Assembly: GCF_907164915.1 (NCBI RefSeq)
Contig: NC_061862.1
Span: 138,065,520 to 138,129,519 of the forward strand
Origin: Impatiens glandulifera
Lineage: Eukaryota > Streptophyta > Magnoliopsida > Ericales > Balsaminaceae
DNA length: 64,000 nt
Direction: 5' to 3'
The position numbers and the translations under genes are program-made. The notes beneath the pieces are model-generated. The model was not told the origin of the DNA, searched no databases, and saw only the letters and a list, made by a program, of their open reading frames with translations. Below are positions 37,030-51,269 of the stretch, one piece after another; positions within the stretch are counted from its first letter, which is position 1; every line of letters starts with the position of its first letter.

Positions 37030-37840
37030 GCATGGCGACTGAGTCTTCAAATGGGACATCAACTCCTTCATCATCCTGAACGAGGACCATATGTCGAATT
37101 TGAAGTTTGTGGTGGAAATATTTGATGGAACTGGGCATTTCGGCATGTGACAATGTAAGGTTTTAGATTGTCTTTTTCAGCAGGGTTTAGATGTTGTTAT
37201 TGAGGTCGGAAAGACATATGGTATAGAAGAAAAAAAATGGAGTATTATGAATCAGTCGGCGTGCGGAATAATTATATTGTGATTGTCTAGAGAGCAGAAG
37301 TATGCCATGAAGAGCGAAACTTCTGCACATAAACTATGGAAAGCATTGGAGGACAAATTTCTGAAGAAGAGTTGTCAAAATAAGCTCATAATAAAAAAGC
37401 GATTGTTTTGGTTTGATTACCATCCATGTACTACCATGAATGAACACATCACTAAGTTTAATGAGTTAGTAGCAGATCTATTAAATCTTGATGTAAATTT
37501 TGAAGATAAAGATTTGGCCTTTATGTTGTTATCGTCCCTTCCTGATAAATTTTAACATTTAGAAATAACGTTACTTCATGGGAAGGGAAATGTATACCTT
37601 GATGCTGTAAGTTCTATTTAATATAGTCATGAATTGAGAAAGTAGGACAAAAATAAAAACAAAATAGCTACAACAGATGAAGTATTGGTGGTTAGGAGCC
37701 GTCAACAAAACAAATCAAAAAGGGGAGGAGTAAGATCCAAAAGTAGAGTTGCCAAAGATGAATGTGTTTTCTATCGTGAGAAAGGACATTAGAAGATTAA
37801 CTGCCCAAAGTTGAAAAAGAAAGAGAAAGATTCTGAAGAT
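37030..37840 (+). pseudogene. Copia gag with broken zinc knuckle
   Basis: The gag start MATESSNGTSTP (37032) is followed by stops. Then comes SETSAHKLWKALEDKF and MNEHITKFNELVADLLNL, the UBN2-type gag of Tnt1-like elements, to a stop at 37553. The zinc knuckle near 37759 reads CVFYREKGH-KINC. The second Cys is Tyr, and a stop codon replaces a residue after the His. This part packaged the RNA. Confidence 0.8.
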
Positions 37841-39045
37841 GCAAATGTTGCAGAAAACAGAGATGATGCAGATTCAAAATTCTCTTTGTCAATGTCACAC
37901 ACAACATCACATCCCGACGCATGGATATTGGACTCAGTCTGCACTTATCATATGACATCAATTCAAGAGTGGTTTTTTGATTTTAAAGAACTAGATGGTG
38001 GAGTTGTTTAAATTGGAGATGCTTATACATGTAAAATTAAAGGGATAGGTTCAATCGAGCTGAGAAATGATGATGGGTCCACCAGAATTATCAAAGATGT
38101 TCGGTACATACCGAATATGAAAAAGAATTTCAGTTCTTTGGGAGCCTTTAAGTCAAAAGGTCTAAATGTGAGAATGGAAAATGAAATTCTTAAAGTAATC
38201 TATAGAGTGCTAGTGATGTTGAAAGTTATCAGGAAAAATAATAATTTGTATTATTATAAAGGTAGTACAATTAATAGGATAGCCACAGCTGTATCAACTT
38301 CCAACAGTAGTAAGGAATCAAAGGCAACAAAGATATGACATATGCGATTGGGACATGCTGGTGAGAAATATATGCAAACTCTTGTCAAACAAGAATTGTT
38401 GAAAGGTACAAAAGTTTATAAATTAGATTTTTGTGAACATTGTATTATGGGAAAACAAATGCGAGTAAAATTTGGTACTATTATCCATAACACTAAGGGT
38501 ATTTTGGACTATATACACTAAGATGTCTGGGGACCTACTAAGACCCCATTTCTTGGAGGTATACTTTACTTCGTTATTTTTGTTTATGATTTTTCCAAAA
38601 GAGTATGGGTGTTTACGATGAAGAACAAAGATGAAGTGTTTGAGATTTTTCTTAAATGGACAACTCAAGCTGAAAATAAGATAGGAAGTAAAATCAAAAT
38701 TCTCCGGACTGATAACAGTGGAGAATACAATAATGATTCATTCCAGAAGTTATGCCAAAATTGTGGCATTGTTCGACACTTCATAGTTAGAAAAACACCA
38801 CAATAGAATGGAGTATCGGAACGTATGAACATAACATTGGTGGAGAAAGTTCTATGTATGTTGTCTAATGTTGGGTTAGATAGAAAATTTTGGGCAGAAG
38901 TTGTGTCATACACTCAACATTTGATAAATCGCCTACCATCATCTACACTTGGTGGCAAGACTCCATTAGAGGTATGGTCTGGAAAACCTGCAACTAATTA
39001 CGATTCTTTGCATATTTTGGTTATACTATATATTATCATATAGTT
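37841..39045 (+). pseudogene. Copia protease and integrase remnants
   Basis: The aspartic protease site that is normally WILDSG reads WILDSV (GTC at 37937-37939), so the catalytic Gly is lost. Downstream is RLGHAGEKYMQTL (GAG-pre-integrase) with the zinc-binding end CEHCIMGK. The integrase core follows: [31 protein letters not shown], a stop (TAG 38804) after VRKTPQ, then NGVSERMN and WAEVVSYTQHLINRLPSS. The order matches Ty1/copia. Confidence 0.87.
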
Positions 39046-39359
39046 GAATCAAAGTTAGATTCACGAGGAAAGAAAACTTATTTATGGGACTTACAACTGG
39101 AGTTAAAGGATATCGCCTCTAGTGTTTAGATGGAAAGAAAACCATTATCATTAGAGATTCTACTTTTGACGATTTTTCAATGTTGAATAAGGTAACACCA
39201 AACAAAATTAATTGTACTCCGTAACATGTGGAGTTTGAGAAGATAAAGATAAGCCCAACGATAAGTGACTTTCTGACGACAGACGAAGAGTCAAATGAGG
39301 AAAAAGAAAATTTGTTATGGAAGATGAGATGCAATCTCTTCAGAAGAATTAGACATGCA

Positions 39360-39965
39360 GGTTGATGCATCTACCAAAGGGAAGAGGCTATTATTTATAA
39401 ATGGATATTTGCTAAGAAAGAAGGATTTCCCGAAAAAAAAATTGATGTTCGCTACAAGGCAAAATTGGTAGCTAAAGACTACGCTTAGAAGGAAGGAGTT
39501 GATTATAATGAGGTACTTTCTCCTATTGTTAAACACTCTTCCATTAAAATTTTGTTGGTTTTGGTAGCATAAATGAATTGGAGCTAGCTCAACTAGATGT
39601 GAAGATCGCAGACATGCACGGTCATTTAAACGAGGAAATCTACATTTATCAATCAGATGGTTTCAAAGTTGTTGATAAAGAAAATTGGGTTTATAAGTTG
39701 AACAAATCATTTTACGGGTTAAAGCAATCGCCGAGACAATGGTACAATCAACTTGACAAGTTTATGATGGAGCACAAGTACACAAGAAGCAGATTCAATT
39801 CATGTGTGTATCTGCGAAAACTGCAAGATGAGTCTTATATCTAATCTTGTACGTTGATGATATGTTGATAGCATCAAAGAGTCAATATGAAATTGACAAA
39901 TTGAAGGCTCAATTGAGTAAAGAGTTAGAGATGAAAGACATGGGAAAACCAAATCTAAACATTGT
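39360..39965 (+). pseudogene. Copia reverse transcriptase fragment, RNase H absent
   Basis: The frames give YKWIFAKKEGF, YKAKLVAKDYA, GVDYNEVLSPIVKHSSIKILL, AQLDVKIADMHGHLNEEIY and YGLKQSPRQWYNQLDKF. The catalytic LYVDDMLIAS block has YVDD at 39850-39861. The frame breaks just after a KELEMKDMGKPN segment, where normal elements continue into RNase H. Several stops (39486, 39571, 39842) are present. Confidence 0.85.
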
Positions 39966-40411
39966 TTATATTTGGTAAACATCTTTCGTGTTTGAGTCGG
40001 CGCTGAAGAGCGCCAATTGAAAACACTTAAGAACTATTTTTTAATAATGAAGATTTGTATTGATATTGTGCAAATGTGGAGATTTGTTGTTTTTGACACA
40101 ATTAGATCCCACATCGAAAGATGATGGGAGTGAAAATGTTTCTTAGTATATAAAAGAAACTCTCTTCACAATTAGAATAAAATCCCATATCGGAAGATGA
40201 TGAGAGTGGGGGAGTTTCTTAGTCTATAAAAGAAATTCTCCCTCCTTTGGTTTATTGTACCCAATACTTATATCTTTATTCTTTATTAATTGATAGTCTT
40301 AGTGCTCGGAGACATATGTAACATTTGGCCGAACTTCGTTATCAAATTTTGTAGTGTGTTCCTTTATACGTTTCTTTTTTTGATTTTTGTCAATTTTTCC
40401 CCAACATGTTA

Positions 40412-40735
40412 CACTCATATAAGCGTTGAAAATACATAGTGAAACAATGTTCACTGGATAGCGCTAAGAATAAATGTTTTAACCTGAACGCTTAAAAGTC
40501 TTTACATTAATGTGTTAGTGGTTTTCATGAAATTTCTTAAAGGCATATAAATTTATAAAACGAAGGGAAGCGAAGCAAACTTCACTGAATAGCGCCTCAC
40601 ATCATTCAATTTTACATTACGCTTCTGATAAACCCGGAAATAAATTCGGGTCCGGATATCTCTCTTCTCTCCAACCCGTTGCTTGATTTAATATTAAAAT
40701 AATAAAGTTGAATTATGGTTGGTCCAAAATAGGAG
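40412..40735 (-). repeat. Right terminal inverted repeat region of the MULE
   Basis: The reverse complement aligns with 16430-16545 and 17330-17480 on the left, in the same order: the CCGG-rich block, an AATGTAAA block, a CACTAACACATTAATGTAAA block and the repeat unit with GCTTATATGAGTG. It lacks the AT-rich insertion seen on the left. Confidence 0.7.
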
Positions 40736-40902
40736 AATACCCTGTCCAGTAAAATAAGATCCGCATCCCAAGTTTGGATAGTTTGTAGATTAATTAATAC
40801 AATCCTTTGATCTCTCCTAGTCTATGGAACATGCTCTAGCAATCTTCAAAATATCAACTGGCCATTGAAAGCTATGTATTTCCAATACTTACAATTAATA
40901 AT

Positions 40903-43878
<2,976 letters not shown>

Positions 43879-44019
43879 AGTAATTTATATTTAAAAATAT
43901 AATACAGTTGTGTTAGTAAATTAAAATAAATTATTTTAACTTCCTTCAAATTTTTTTCAAAATACGTAGATATATATAATATTTCAAATTTTTTATAATA
44001 ACTTAAATTTCATTACATA

Positions 44020-44061
<42 letters not shown>

Positions 44062-45522
44062 TAATTATAATGAATTCAAACATTTAGAGTAATATATTAT
44101 CATTTTATATAAATAATTATATTACTAATTTTAATATTAACTTAAAATGATGTATTATTTTCATATTTTAGGCATATATTTTATTGTTATTAATATATAA
44201 TTAATTAATTGAATCATTTGAAATTAAATTGTTACAATAAAAAATAAAATTATAATATATATATATATATATTTATATTATACATTTCAAATAAAAAATT
44301 ATTTCGTCTAATTATTTTATTCTAAATATCATGTTATATAAATTAATAAGTATATATATATTATAATTTATAATTAAGTTAAAATAATGTTTTTAAATAA
44401 GATAATAAAAATAATTAAACATAAAATATTAAGATGTATAAAATAAATTCAAAAGTTAATATAATATATTATCATATTATATAAATAATTACATGACTAA
44501 CTTTAATATTTAACTAAAACAGTCTATTATTTTTAATTTTAAAATTTAGTCAACATAATTTATTGAATTATTTAAAATTAAAAATTTCAAATTACTAATA
44601 AAATTATAATAACCTAATTAAAATCATATTAAATAAATATTTTATATTATAATTAATAATTAAGTTGAAATAATATATTTTTTAAAATAAACAATCAAAT
44701 AGGACAAAAATTCCATCTTTAATTTACACAGTTAATATGTTAATTTATTTTATTTATTTATTTAAATAAAGTGTGAATTAAAAGCCCTAATTAATCATTC
44801 TATTCATAATTAATTTTGATCAGAAAATTATAAATAATTTAAATATTTAAGTTCATTCGATAATATTTAAAATTAATATAAAATATAATATAATTATATC
44901 TTATATATTAATTAATATATATTTAATATATAAAATTATATAATTACATAAATATAATTTAATATATTTAATATTAATTAAAAATAATAAAAATAAAATA
45001 TATATTTTTTTTAATTTGTATATTATATAATTAATTTATAATTTATTATATATATAAAAGATAGAGAATTCATATATATAAATTAGATATTTTTATTTTT
45101 ACTAAATTTTAATTTAAAAATATAAATAGATTTATATTAAATAAATGTTTAATATTTTAAATTATTTGATATTTACTTTATTATTTTTTAAAATATATTT
45201 AATATTTTATCATAATTCAAATTTTAAAAAAAATAATAAATTTATTAATAAGATTAATAATTTATATATATATATATATAATAGTAATTTAAAATAAAAT
45301 ATTTTAAAATATTATACTTTATAATTAAAAATAAAAAAATTCTACTATATATATAATTTATTCTATTTAAAACAATTAATTATTTTAATAATATATTATT
45401 ATTTAGAATATATGATAAAATTAAATCATGACTTAAACAATATTAATATTAGTTAATAAATTTAATATATTAAATTATATAATTTAATATATTAAATTTT
45501 AAAAAAAAACAAATTAATATTA

Positions 45523-45612
<90 letters not shown>

Positions 45613-46060
45613 TTGAGATTATTTAGTTAAATTAATTATATAAACATTTTATATATTTATTTATAAATATGAATAATAAGTTTAAAACCTTACATTTGTT
45701 TATTATAACTTTAACAATGTGAAATTTTAAATTTCAACTAAACTAATTTATATGTTTTTTTTAGTATTATGTAGTTTATTATTCATTTTTTTAAAACTAT
45801 TTAAATAAAAAAAGTCAATAAATTTTTATCTTATTTAAAATTTATTAAATAAACTAAATAATAATAATAAATTACAATACAACATTAAAATATTTGTAAA
45901 AAAGCTATTAAATATCTATTTAACTCTAATTAGAGTAGACTCTAAAACTAAATAATTTTTTACAATTTAGGAAAATAAAATATTTTAGGCTTTTATTAAC
46001 TCTAATTTAAATAAATTTTAAAACTAATTATATGTATAAATTATAAGAAAGAAAAATATT
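43879..46060. repeat. AT-rich unit, copy 2 (direct tandem duplicate)
   Basis: It starts at the same AGTAATTTATATTTAAAAATA motif and repeats copy 1 in order, offset by about 2.9 kb, falling to about 2.2 kb after the missing block. It contains (TA)n tracts at about 44024-44057 and 45529-45609. From 46060 to 46510 the sequence is AT-rich and includes the probable 3' UTR of the ankyrin gene. Confidence 0.8.
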
Positions 46061-46510
46061 ATTTATTAATAAATAAGTTAATGTAACTAATTTTGAAAAT
46101 ATAACCTTTTTTTTATATTATCATTTTTTTTAATTATTTTTATATTTAATTTTATATTTATAAAATAAGTATTTTTTAAAAACTTCAACTTAATATATAT
46201 AATTTTTTTAATAAATAAATAAATAATATATTATAAATATTTTATAAATTAACTAATTATTGAGATTAAATAAATTATTATTATTTTTAAAAGAATAATA
46301 ATAAAATAACTATTATATTTAAAATTGTATAGTGGCTTTGGAATGAGTGCATAAAAAAACATAGAACTTGCATTTATTAATGTCAAATAACATGATCTTA
46401 ATTTATTATATTTTGAAATATATTAATGTTCCAACAATTTTCACCTACTTTATAAACTTTCAAATAAAACATTCATACAAATCCCGATTTACAATTGATC
46501 TCGACGAAGA

Positions 46511-49500
46511 TCAAAGCGCATAAATGGGATCAACATCCGAATTAGAATACTCCGAATGATGCCATGAATTCGACCCGCTCCGTTGCTTCTCCCTTTTTCT
46601 AATGGACCGACTCTTTTTCGATTTCACCACATAATAAGTCATCGTGCCCAAAACTCCCGCCATAATAAACCCCCCAACTCCCGTAACCAAAGCCGCAGCC
46701 CATTCATGCTGCCGCCCCACCACAATATACGACGAAGCCATAAACGCGACCGAAGTACAAACCGAAGCCAGCCACATAAGCTTATTAATAACAACCACCA
46801 CCCTTCTCTCCGCCTTAGTCTCCCCCCTCACGAGCGTAATTTGTACCACCACAACCGCCAACGAAGTGAACAATGCCACCGCGTTAAATATGAAGAATAT
46901 CTTAAACGAGGCCGTGTTCGCCACGACAGCAGCTCCGTTGTCGTAATCCCCTCCGGGAACTGTGAATATGGCGGCGAAGGCCACGGTGGCGAAGAGGACG
47001 GCGACGACGGTTACGGAGTTGGTGGCATTGTTGATTCCTTCGCGGTGGAGCTTTCGGAGTTCTTTCGCGATTCCGTGGACGTTCTTGTTTGTGCGTTTCG
47101 TTTGTTCGAGCTGGGTGTGAACGTCTTTCTTTATTTGGGAGACTGTGTTTCTTAACTCGTCTCTTGGTTGGTTTAACTCGTTGGCTCTCACCGCTCCGTA
47201 TCGGTAAAGGCTATCCTTGATTTCAGATGATTCTTCCGACAGGGGAAGTTGTTCCGCGATGTCTAGTGCTGTTTTGTGATCTCGTGTTAGAGCGTTCACG
47301 TTTATGTCGGGTAGGCGTAGCAACTCACTCACTATCTGCAAGAAGAAGAACAAATTCAAACCATTTCCATAAAAATGTACAAATTTATTTGCATGGAGAT
47401 CCTATTCTTAATCGGGTTCAAAAATGGGATTAGTACAAAAGACTGAAAATGCTAATTACAAATTATTGAATGATGAGTAGATAATTGATTGAATAGTGAA
47501 TTATTTCAAATTAATCTCAAATAACTTACAAACCAAGCTTACTAATTCTTAATAACATTTTAATTATTATTAAGGCTCGATTGATGTTGGATATTTGAAA
47601 TTATTTACAAACAATTCACTATCTAATCTACCATTGTATATTAAAATCATTAACTAAAGTATCTTCTAATGTTTTTTGTTCAAATAACTCAAAATAACGA
47701 GGTTGTTATTCAAATAACCGCAGATCAAACAAGTCCTGACAGTCAAACAAACCGCATTTTTTCACCAAACAAGATTCAGTTTATTTGCAAATAACCCCAA
47801 AGATCAAATTGTTTTATGTTTTTGCACTAACTCCTAAAACAAACACAAACTAGAGATTTACAAATTCATTATAAGTTTGTTTAAGTAAGTAATAGCCTAT
47901 TATATGTACCTGTGTTCTCTTCTTCCTTGTGGCGACATGTAGAGCAGTATTCCCAAACTTATCTGGCAGCATCACAATTGCAGCATCAGCATCGAGAAGC
48001 AACTTCACGACCTCACAATTAACCCCCTTTACAGCCATATGCAAAGCAGTTTGTCCCTTCTTGTCTGTTCGTCTTGCTAGCTGTGGATCTTTCTCCAGTA
48101 ATGCCCTCACAATATCAGCATGCCCCTGTCTAGCAGATAAATGTACTGCGTTTTTCCCATTTGATCTCGATATTTCATGCAAACTGCCATCCCTAGATAG
48201 CAGCTCAATAACTACAGCAGTGTGCCCTTTTGTGGCCGCAGTGATAAGGGGGGTAGCGTTTGATTGCCCAATAGTTTTACTTAGTCCAGGATCATAGTCC
48301 AGTAGTACTTGGACGATGGCTGCATAGTTTACATCAAAATTAGGTTTATTCATTCAAACCGATCAACAGAAACCTTGACATGATACAACATATTTGAAGA
48401 TTAAGCCTTTGTTTGATGTAGAGATTATTTTCAAATAACCCACTATCTAATCAATAACCAACTCATCAATCAATCATATCATTCAAATCATCATAACCCT
48501 AATGTCTTTTTACTCATATAATCTGATTTTTTATAACCTACATCAAATGAAAATAACCACTTGATTATTCAAATAACCCCATATCAAACAAGGCATAAGA
48601 TAGCTTTAATAGATAGAACTTTCAATGAAATAACCCCATTGTCATGATCCTCACTTTATTCGGAAGACTCTTTCCACTTGAGCTACTCTGTTGGGTTTGA
48701 TTCTAGAATTTTCTTGGAAGATATTTGGACAAGAAACAAGATTTGTAGGACTTTTCGAAATAATTTCAAATTAGCCAAGATAAATGCAAAAATCTGATGT
48801 GTCAAGGAACCATAAGAAATTTAGACAAAAATGTAATTTTGACATCCATATAGCTACAAGTCAATGCATAGGTCAAATGGAAATGTGTGTGAAGACATAT
48901 TAGTCTCTGAAAGTAGTATATACAACCATGACTGGAACCATTGAACTTTCCTCATGCTTTTATTGATTTACTTAGTTCAATGTGTGTTCTTAGTCAGCAA
49001 ACAAAATAAAAGGAACATATCAATGTATATGCAAAGGAATACTTGCTATAAACTTAAAGAGGTTTAGATAACTACCATGATGGCCCTGACTAGCAGCAAT
49101 ATGTAAAGGATCGAATCCAGATCGATTCTTCTTCGATACACTATCCTTATTAGCATACTTCAACAACTCCTTAACAACATCAATATGACCTTTATCCGCA
49201 GCTGTAAAAAGAGCAGTTTCCCCCAATTCATTCACTTCATTAACAACAGATGCCCTAATTTCTGAAACCTCTGCATGAAATTCCTCCTCACTAAGAGTTC
49301 CCATCATCTGAGAGTTAATATCATCAAGTATTTGCTTCACAGCAGCTAGATCTCCTCGTCCAGCTGCCAAATGAAGGTCCGTATCATTGTGTCGACCTGT
49401 CACCTGTTTTACATACTTCTTCCCAGCTTGATCGATCCGTTTGCCTGAATTCGATAAAACAAGTGCAGGAGCTGTTGCCTGTGTAGGCGAAGGCTCCGAT

Positions 49501-49737
49501 GGTGAGTTTAAACTCCTTGGCGAATTCATTGATCCTTTTTCCAAATCCCTCACAGCTGAAGTTGAAGGAATAATTAACAAGCAGTATGTTGAATTCAAGA
49601 ATAATAAAGAGGTTTGACCAAAGAATTAGAGTGAATGGAACTGTATAAAGGTAATTCGTAATGAAAACATGGGTAATTAGAAGAAACTGGAGATGTATTA
49701 TGTATAGAGAGATTACCTTCAGTGATTGATGAAAACA
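46511..49737 (-). CDS. ITN1: ITN1-like ankyrin-repeat protein with PGG membrane domain
   Basis: Four exons on the minus strand: 49737-49716, 49555-49076, 48319-47910 and 47335-46511. GT-AG sites and phases agree, giving 578 residues. The start is the ATG at 49737 (MFSSITEAVRDLEKGS). A Ser/Pro-rich N-terminus precedes ankyrin repeats from about residue 64 to 335 (DTDLHLAAGRGDLAAVKQIL; GQTALHMAVKGVNCEVVKLL; NALTRDHKTALDIAE). The PGG domain follows (HREGINNATNSVTVVAVLFA, PGG at about 431-433) with four hydrophobic segments. Arabidopsis ITN1 has this layout and length and acts at the plasma membrane in salt and ABA responses; which paralogue this is cannot be told. No disruption is visible. Confidence 0.93.
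47574..47736. mobile_element. hAT-type MITE in intron 3 of the ankyrin gene
   Basis: The end sequences ggctcgattgatgttgg and, inverted, ggacttgtttgatctgcgg form imperfect terminal inverted repeats, followed inward by TTATTTGAA-type sequence. They match the ends of the MITE at 48405-48594. No clear 8-bp target duplication remains. Confidence 0.5.
48405..48594. mobile_element. hAT-type MITE in intron 2 of the ankyrin gene
   Basis: Terminal inverted repeats of about 30 bp start gcctttgtttgatgtag (left) and, inverted from the right, gccttgtttgatatggggtt, then TTATTTGAATAA. The 190-bp body has no coding capacity. The flanking 8-mers (aagattaa; ataagata) are similar but not identical. Confidence 0.65.
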
Positions 49738-49960
49738 TGGTTGAAGGTGGAGTAAATGAGATCCTCCGGTCTCCAGTCTCGAGAGTATCTGAGGAGGCAC
49801 AGAAAGAGAGAAAGATGCAGAGGAAGAAGTCTTACTATTGAAGACTGTTGACGATGAGAAGAGAGAGATGAACGCAGAAAGTGGACAATAGGGAAATGAT
49901 AGTGGGGGAGGAGAAGACGAAAGAAAGCTCTGTATTTGGCGCAAAAGATAGAATACATGT
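49738..49960 (-). promoter_or_regulatory. Leader and proximal upstream region of the ITN1-like gene
   Basis: On the minus strand this stretch is CT-rich (ctctctttctgtgcctcctc, ctctcttctcatcg), typical of plant 5' leaders. No ATG in frame with the CDS was accepted upstream of 49737. The exact transcription start is not visible. Confidence 0.4.
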
Positions 49961-50205
49961 GCTATTTAGCAGCCTAATATTATTATTATTATAGGATTCT
50001 TTCATTCATTATTGTTTGAAGATATATATTATATATTTTCTATGGTCTTTCTTTTCCTTTACACTCAACTCTACCATTCATCCAAAAGATTTTCTTTCAA
50101 TTTAGTCTCTACACTTTTAAAAGATGATTATTCTATTATCATGTGAAAATCTCAATAGTTATGTTACAAATATAATGCCAAATATAGGTTCTGATCTATA
50201 TTAAG

Positions 50206-50891
50206 TATGGGTGTTAATCGGTTCGGTTTTTGAGTTATTCGAGTTTTTGGTTCGAGTTCTTTGAATTTTTATTTTTTTTAAGAAAATTTGAAAACTGAAC
50301 CGATTTGAATAAATTCGAATTCGGTTTGTTCGAATTCGGTAAATTCGAATTCGGTTCGAATTCGGTCGAATATTCGGTTTAGATCAAATATTGAACATCA
50401 CCTACTCATAAGATAAAAAAATTCTTAAAATGAGGTAACAAAATAATAATTTGTTAAAAAGATCTTATCTACTTAAATTATATAAAAAAATATAAATCAT
50501 GCAAACTAAGCTTAATGACTCAACGTCAATATATATTCGACAATTGAACGACGAAAGTAAAACAGTGTCGACGACGATAATATATGGCGGTTGAGAAGTG
50601 TGGACGGCTAGAGAAAGGGGAAAATGAATTAGAGATTATGGATATAATGTAAAGATCTAGTAGGAGGTCCATGATAATTTAATATATAATATTTAAATAA
50701 TATATAATAAAAAATGAATTTGGTTTTTGGTTTGGGTTCGAGTTGAAACCTAAATTTAAAAACCAAACCGAAAACCGTATTTGAATTCGAATCGGTTTAG
50801 AATTCGATTCGAAAACTGAAAATATAATTCGAATTCGGTGAATTCAAATTCGGTCGGATATTCGGTTTAGACCAAATATTGAACACCCCTA
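50206..50891. mobile_element. Non-autonomous hAT-type element with perfect 8-bp target duplication
   Basis: ATATTAAG occurs directly outside both ends (50198-50205; 50892-50899). The termini are TATGGGTGTTAATCGG and, inverted, TAGGGGTGTTCAATAT. Both ends are packed with subterminal GAATTCGGTT / TTCGAATTCGG repeats, and the middle is AT-rich. No transposase frame is present. Confidence 0.85.
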
Positions 50892-50954
50892 ATATTAAGA
50901 GTCGTGATAAGGATAACGAAGTTGGAAAGAAAAACAAGAGCATGATTCTGACGT

Positions 50955-51265
50955 GACCTACCACCTGTGTAGGGGAGAGAAATAAAAAAAAATCTTCCAA
51001 ACATTGCCATTTTCCCGAAAAATAAATAAATAATTTTTTTCTCTACTACACATGGGCATGTTCGGGACAAAAATCTCCTAAACATGGTCATTTTCCAAAA
51101 AAATAATTTAATTAATTTTTTTTCTCTCCTGTACATGACCATGTTTGGGACAAAAATATCGCAAATATGACTATGTTCTGGACAAAAATTTCACGAATAT
51201 GGTCATTTTTAAAAAAAAAATGTAATTAATATATATTTTTTTCTCTCTTCTGCACTTGTGGTATG
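50955..51265. repeat. Degenerate ~90-bp tandem repeat
   Basis: Three to four units carry TTTTTTTCTCT-CT-ACATG-CATGTT-GGGACAAAAAT, then AAACATGGTCATTTT and an A-rich block. Units begin near 50955, 51038, 51119 and 51165 (the last is partial). Confidence 0.65.
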
Positions 51266-51269
51266 ACAG

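Larger units (their letters stand above)
36680..40406 (+). mobile_element. Ty1/copia LTR retrotransposon, internally deleted
   Basis: Perfect 5-bp target duplications TGTTA (36675-36679; 40407-40411) flank LTRs with TGTTG...CAACA ends. The 5' LTR is 36680-37000 and the 3' LTR 40085-40406 (322 bp). They differ at roughly 40 positions by eye, so the insertion is old. A primer binding site GTGGTATCAAAG (37001-37012) follows the 5' LTR. Gag, protease, integrase and part of the RT are present in broken frames in copia order. The RNase H region is missing, leaving only about 125 bp between the RT fragment and the 3' LTR. It sits inside a MULE subterminal repeat. Confidence 0.93.
16385..40790. mobile_element. 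Giant Mutator-like element (MULE) with nested insertions and captured genes
   Basis: The two ends are inverted copies. The 15-bp block atttatttccgggtt (16518-16532) recurs inverted at 40631-40645. A 30-bp block at 16445-16474 recurs inverted at 40685-40714 with 27 matches. Weaker similarity continues outward, and inward through CACTAA-CACATTAATGTAAA to iterated repeats ending GCTTATATGAGTG (about 17480 left, 40412 right). Inside lie a FAR1-type MULE transposase pseudogene, Ulp1-type and DUF7745-like pseudogenes and a captured BRCT gene fragment. Subtracting the LINE and copia insertions leaves roughly 11 kb. Exact termini and the 9-11 bp target duplication were not resolved; two merged elements remain possible. 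Confidence 0.72.

Noticed and set aside
40412..40620. Separate small foldback element at the copia 3' flank
   Set aside because: It joins seamlessly to the sequence left of the copia element once one TGTTA duplication is removed, so it is MULE subterminal DNA.
46583..47155. 190-codon plus-strand frame opposite the ankyrin gene
   Set aside because: It is an antisense shadow of the PGG-domain exon; the minus-strand protein is clearly the real one.
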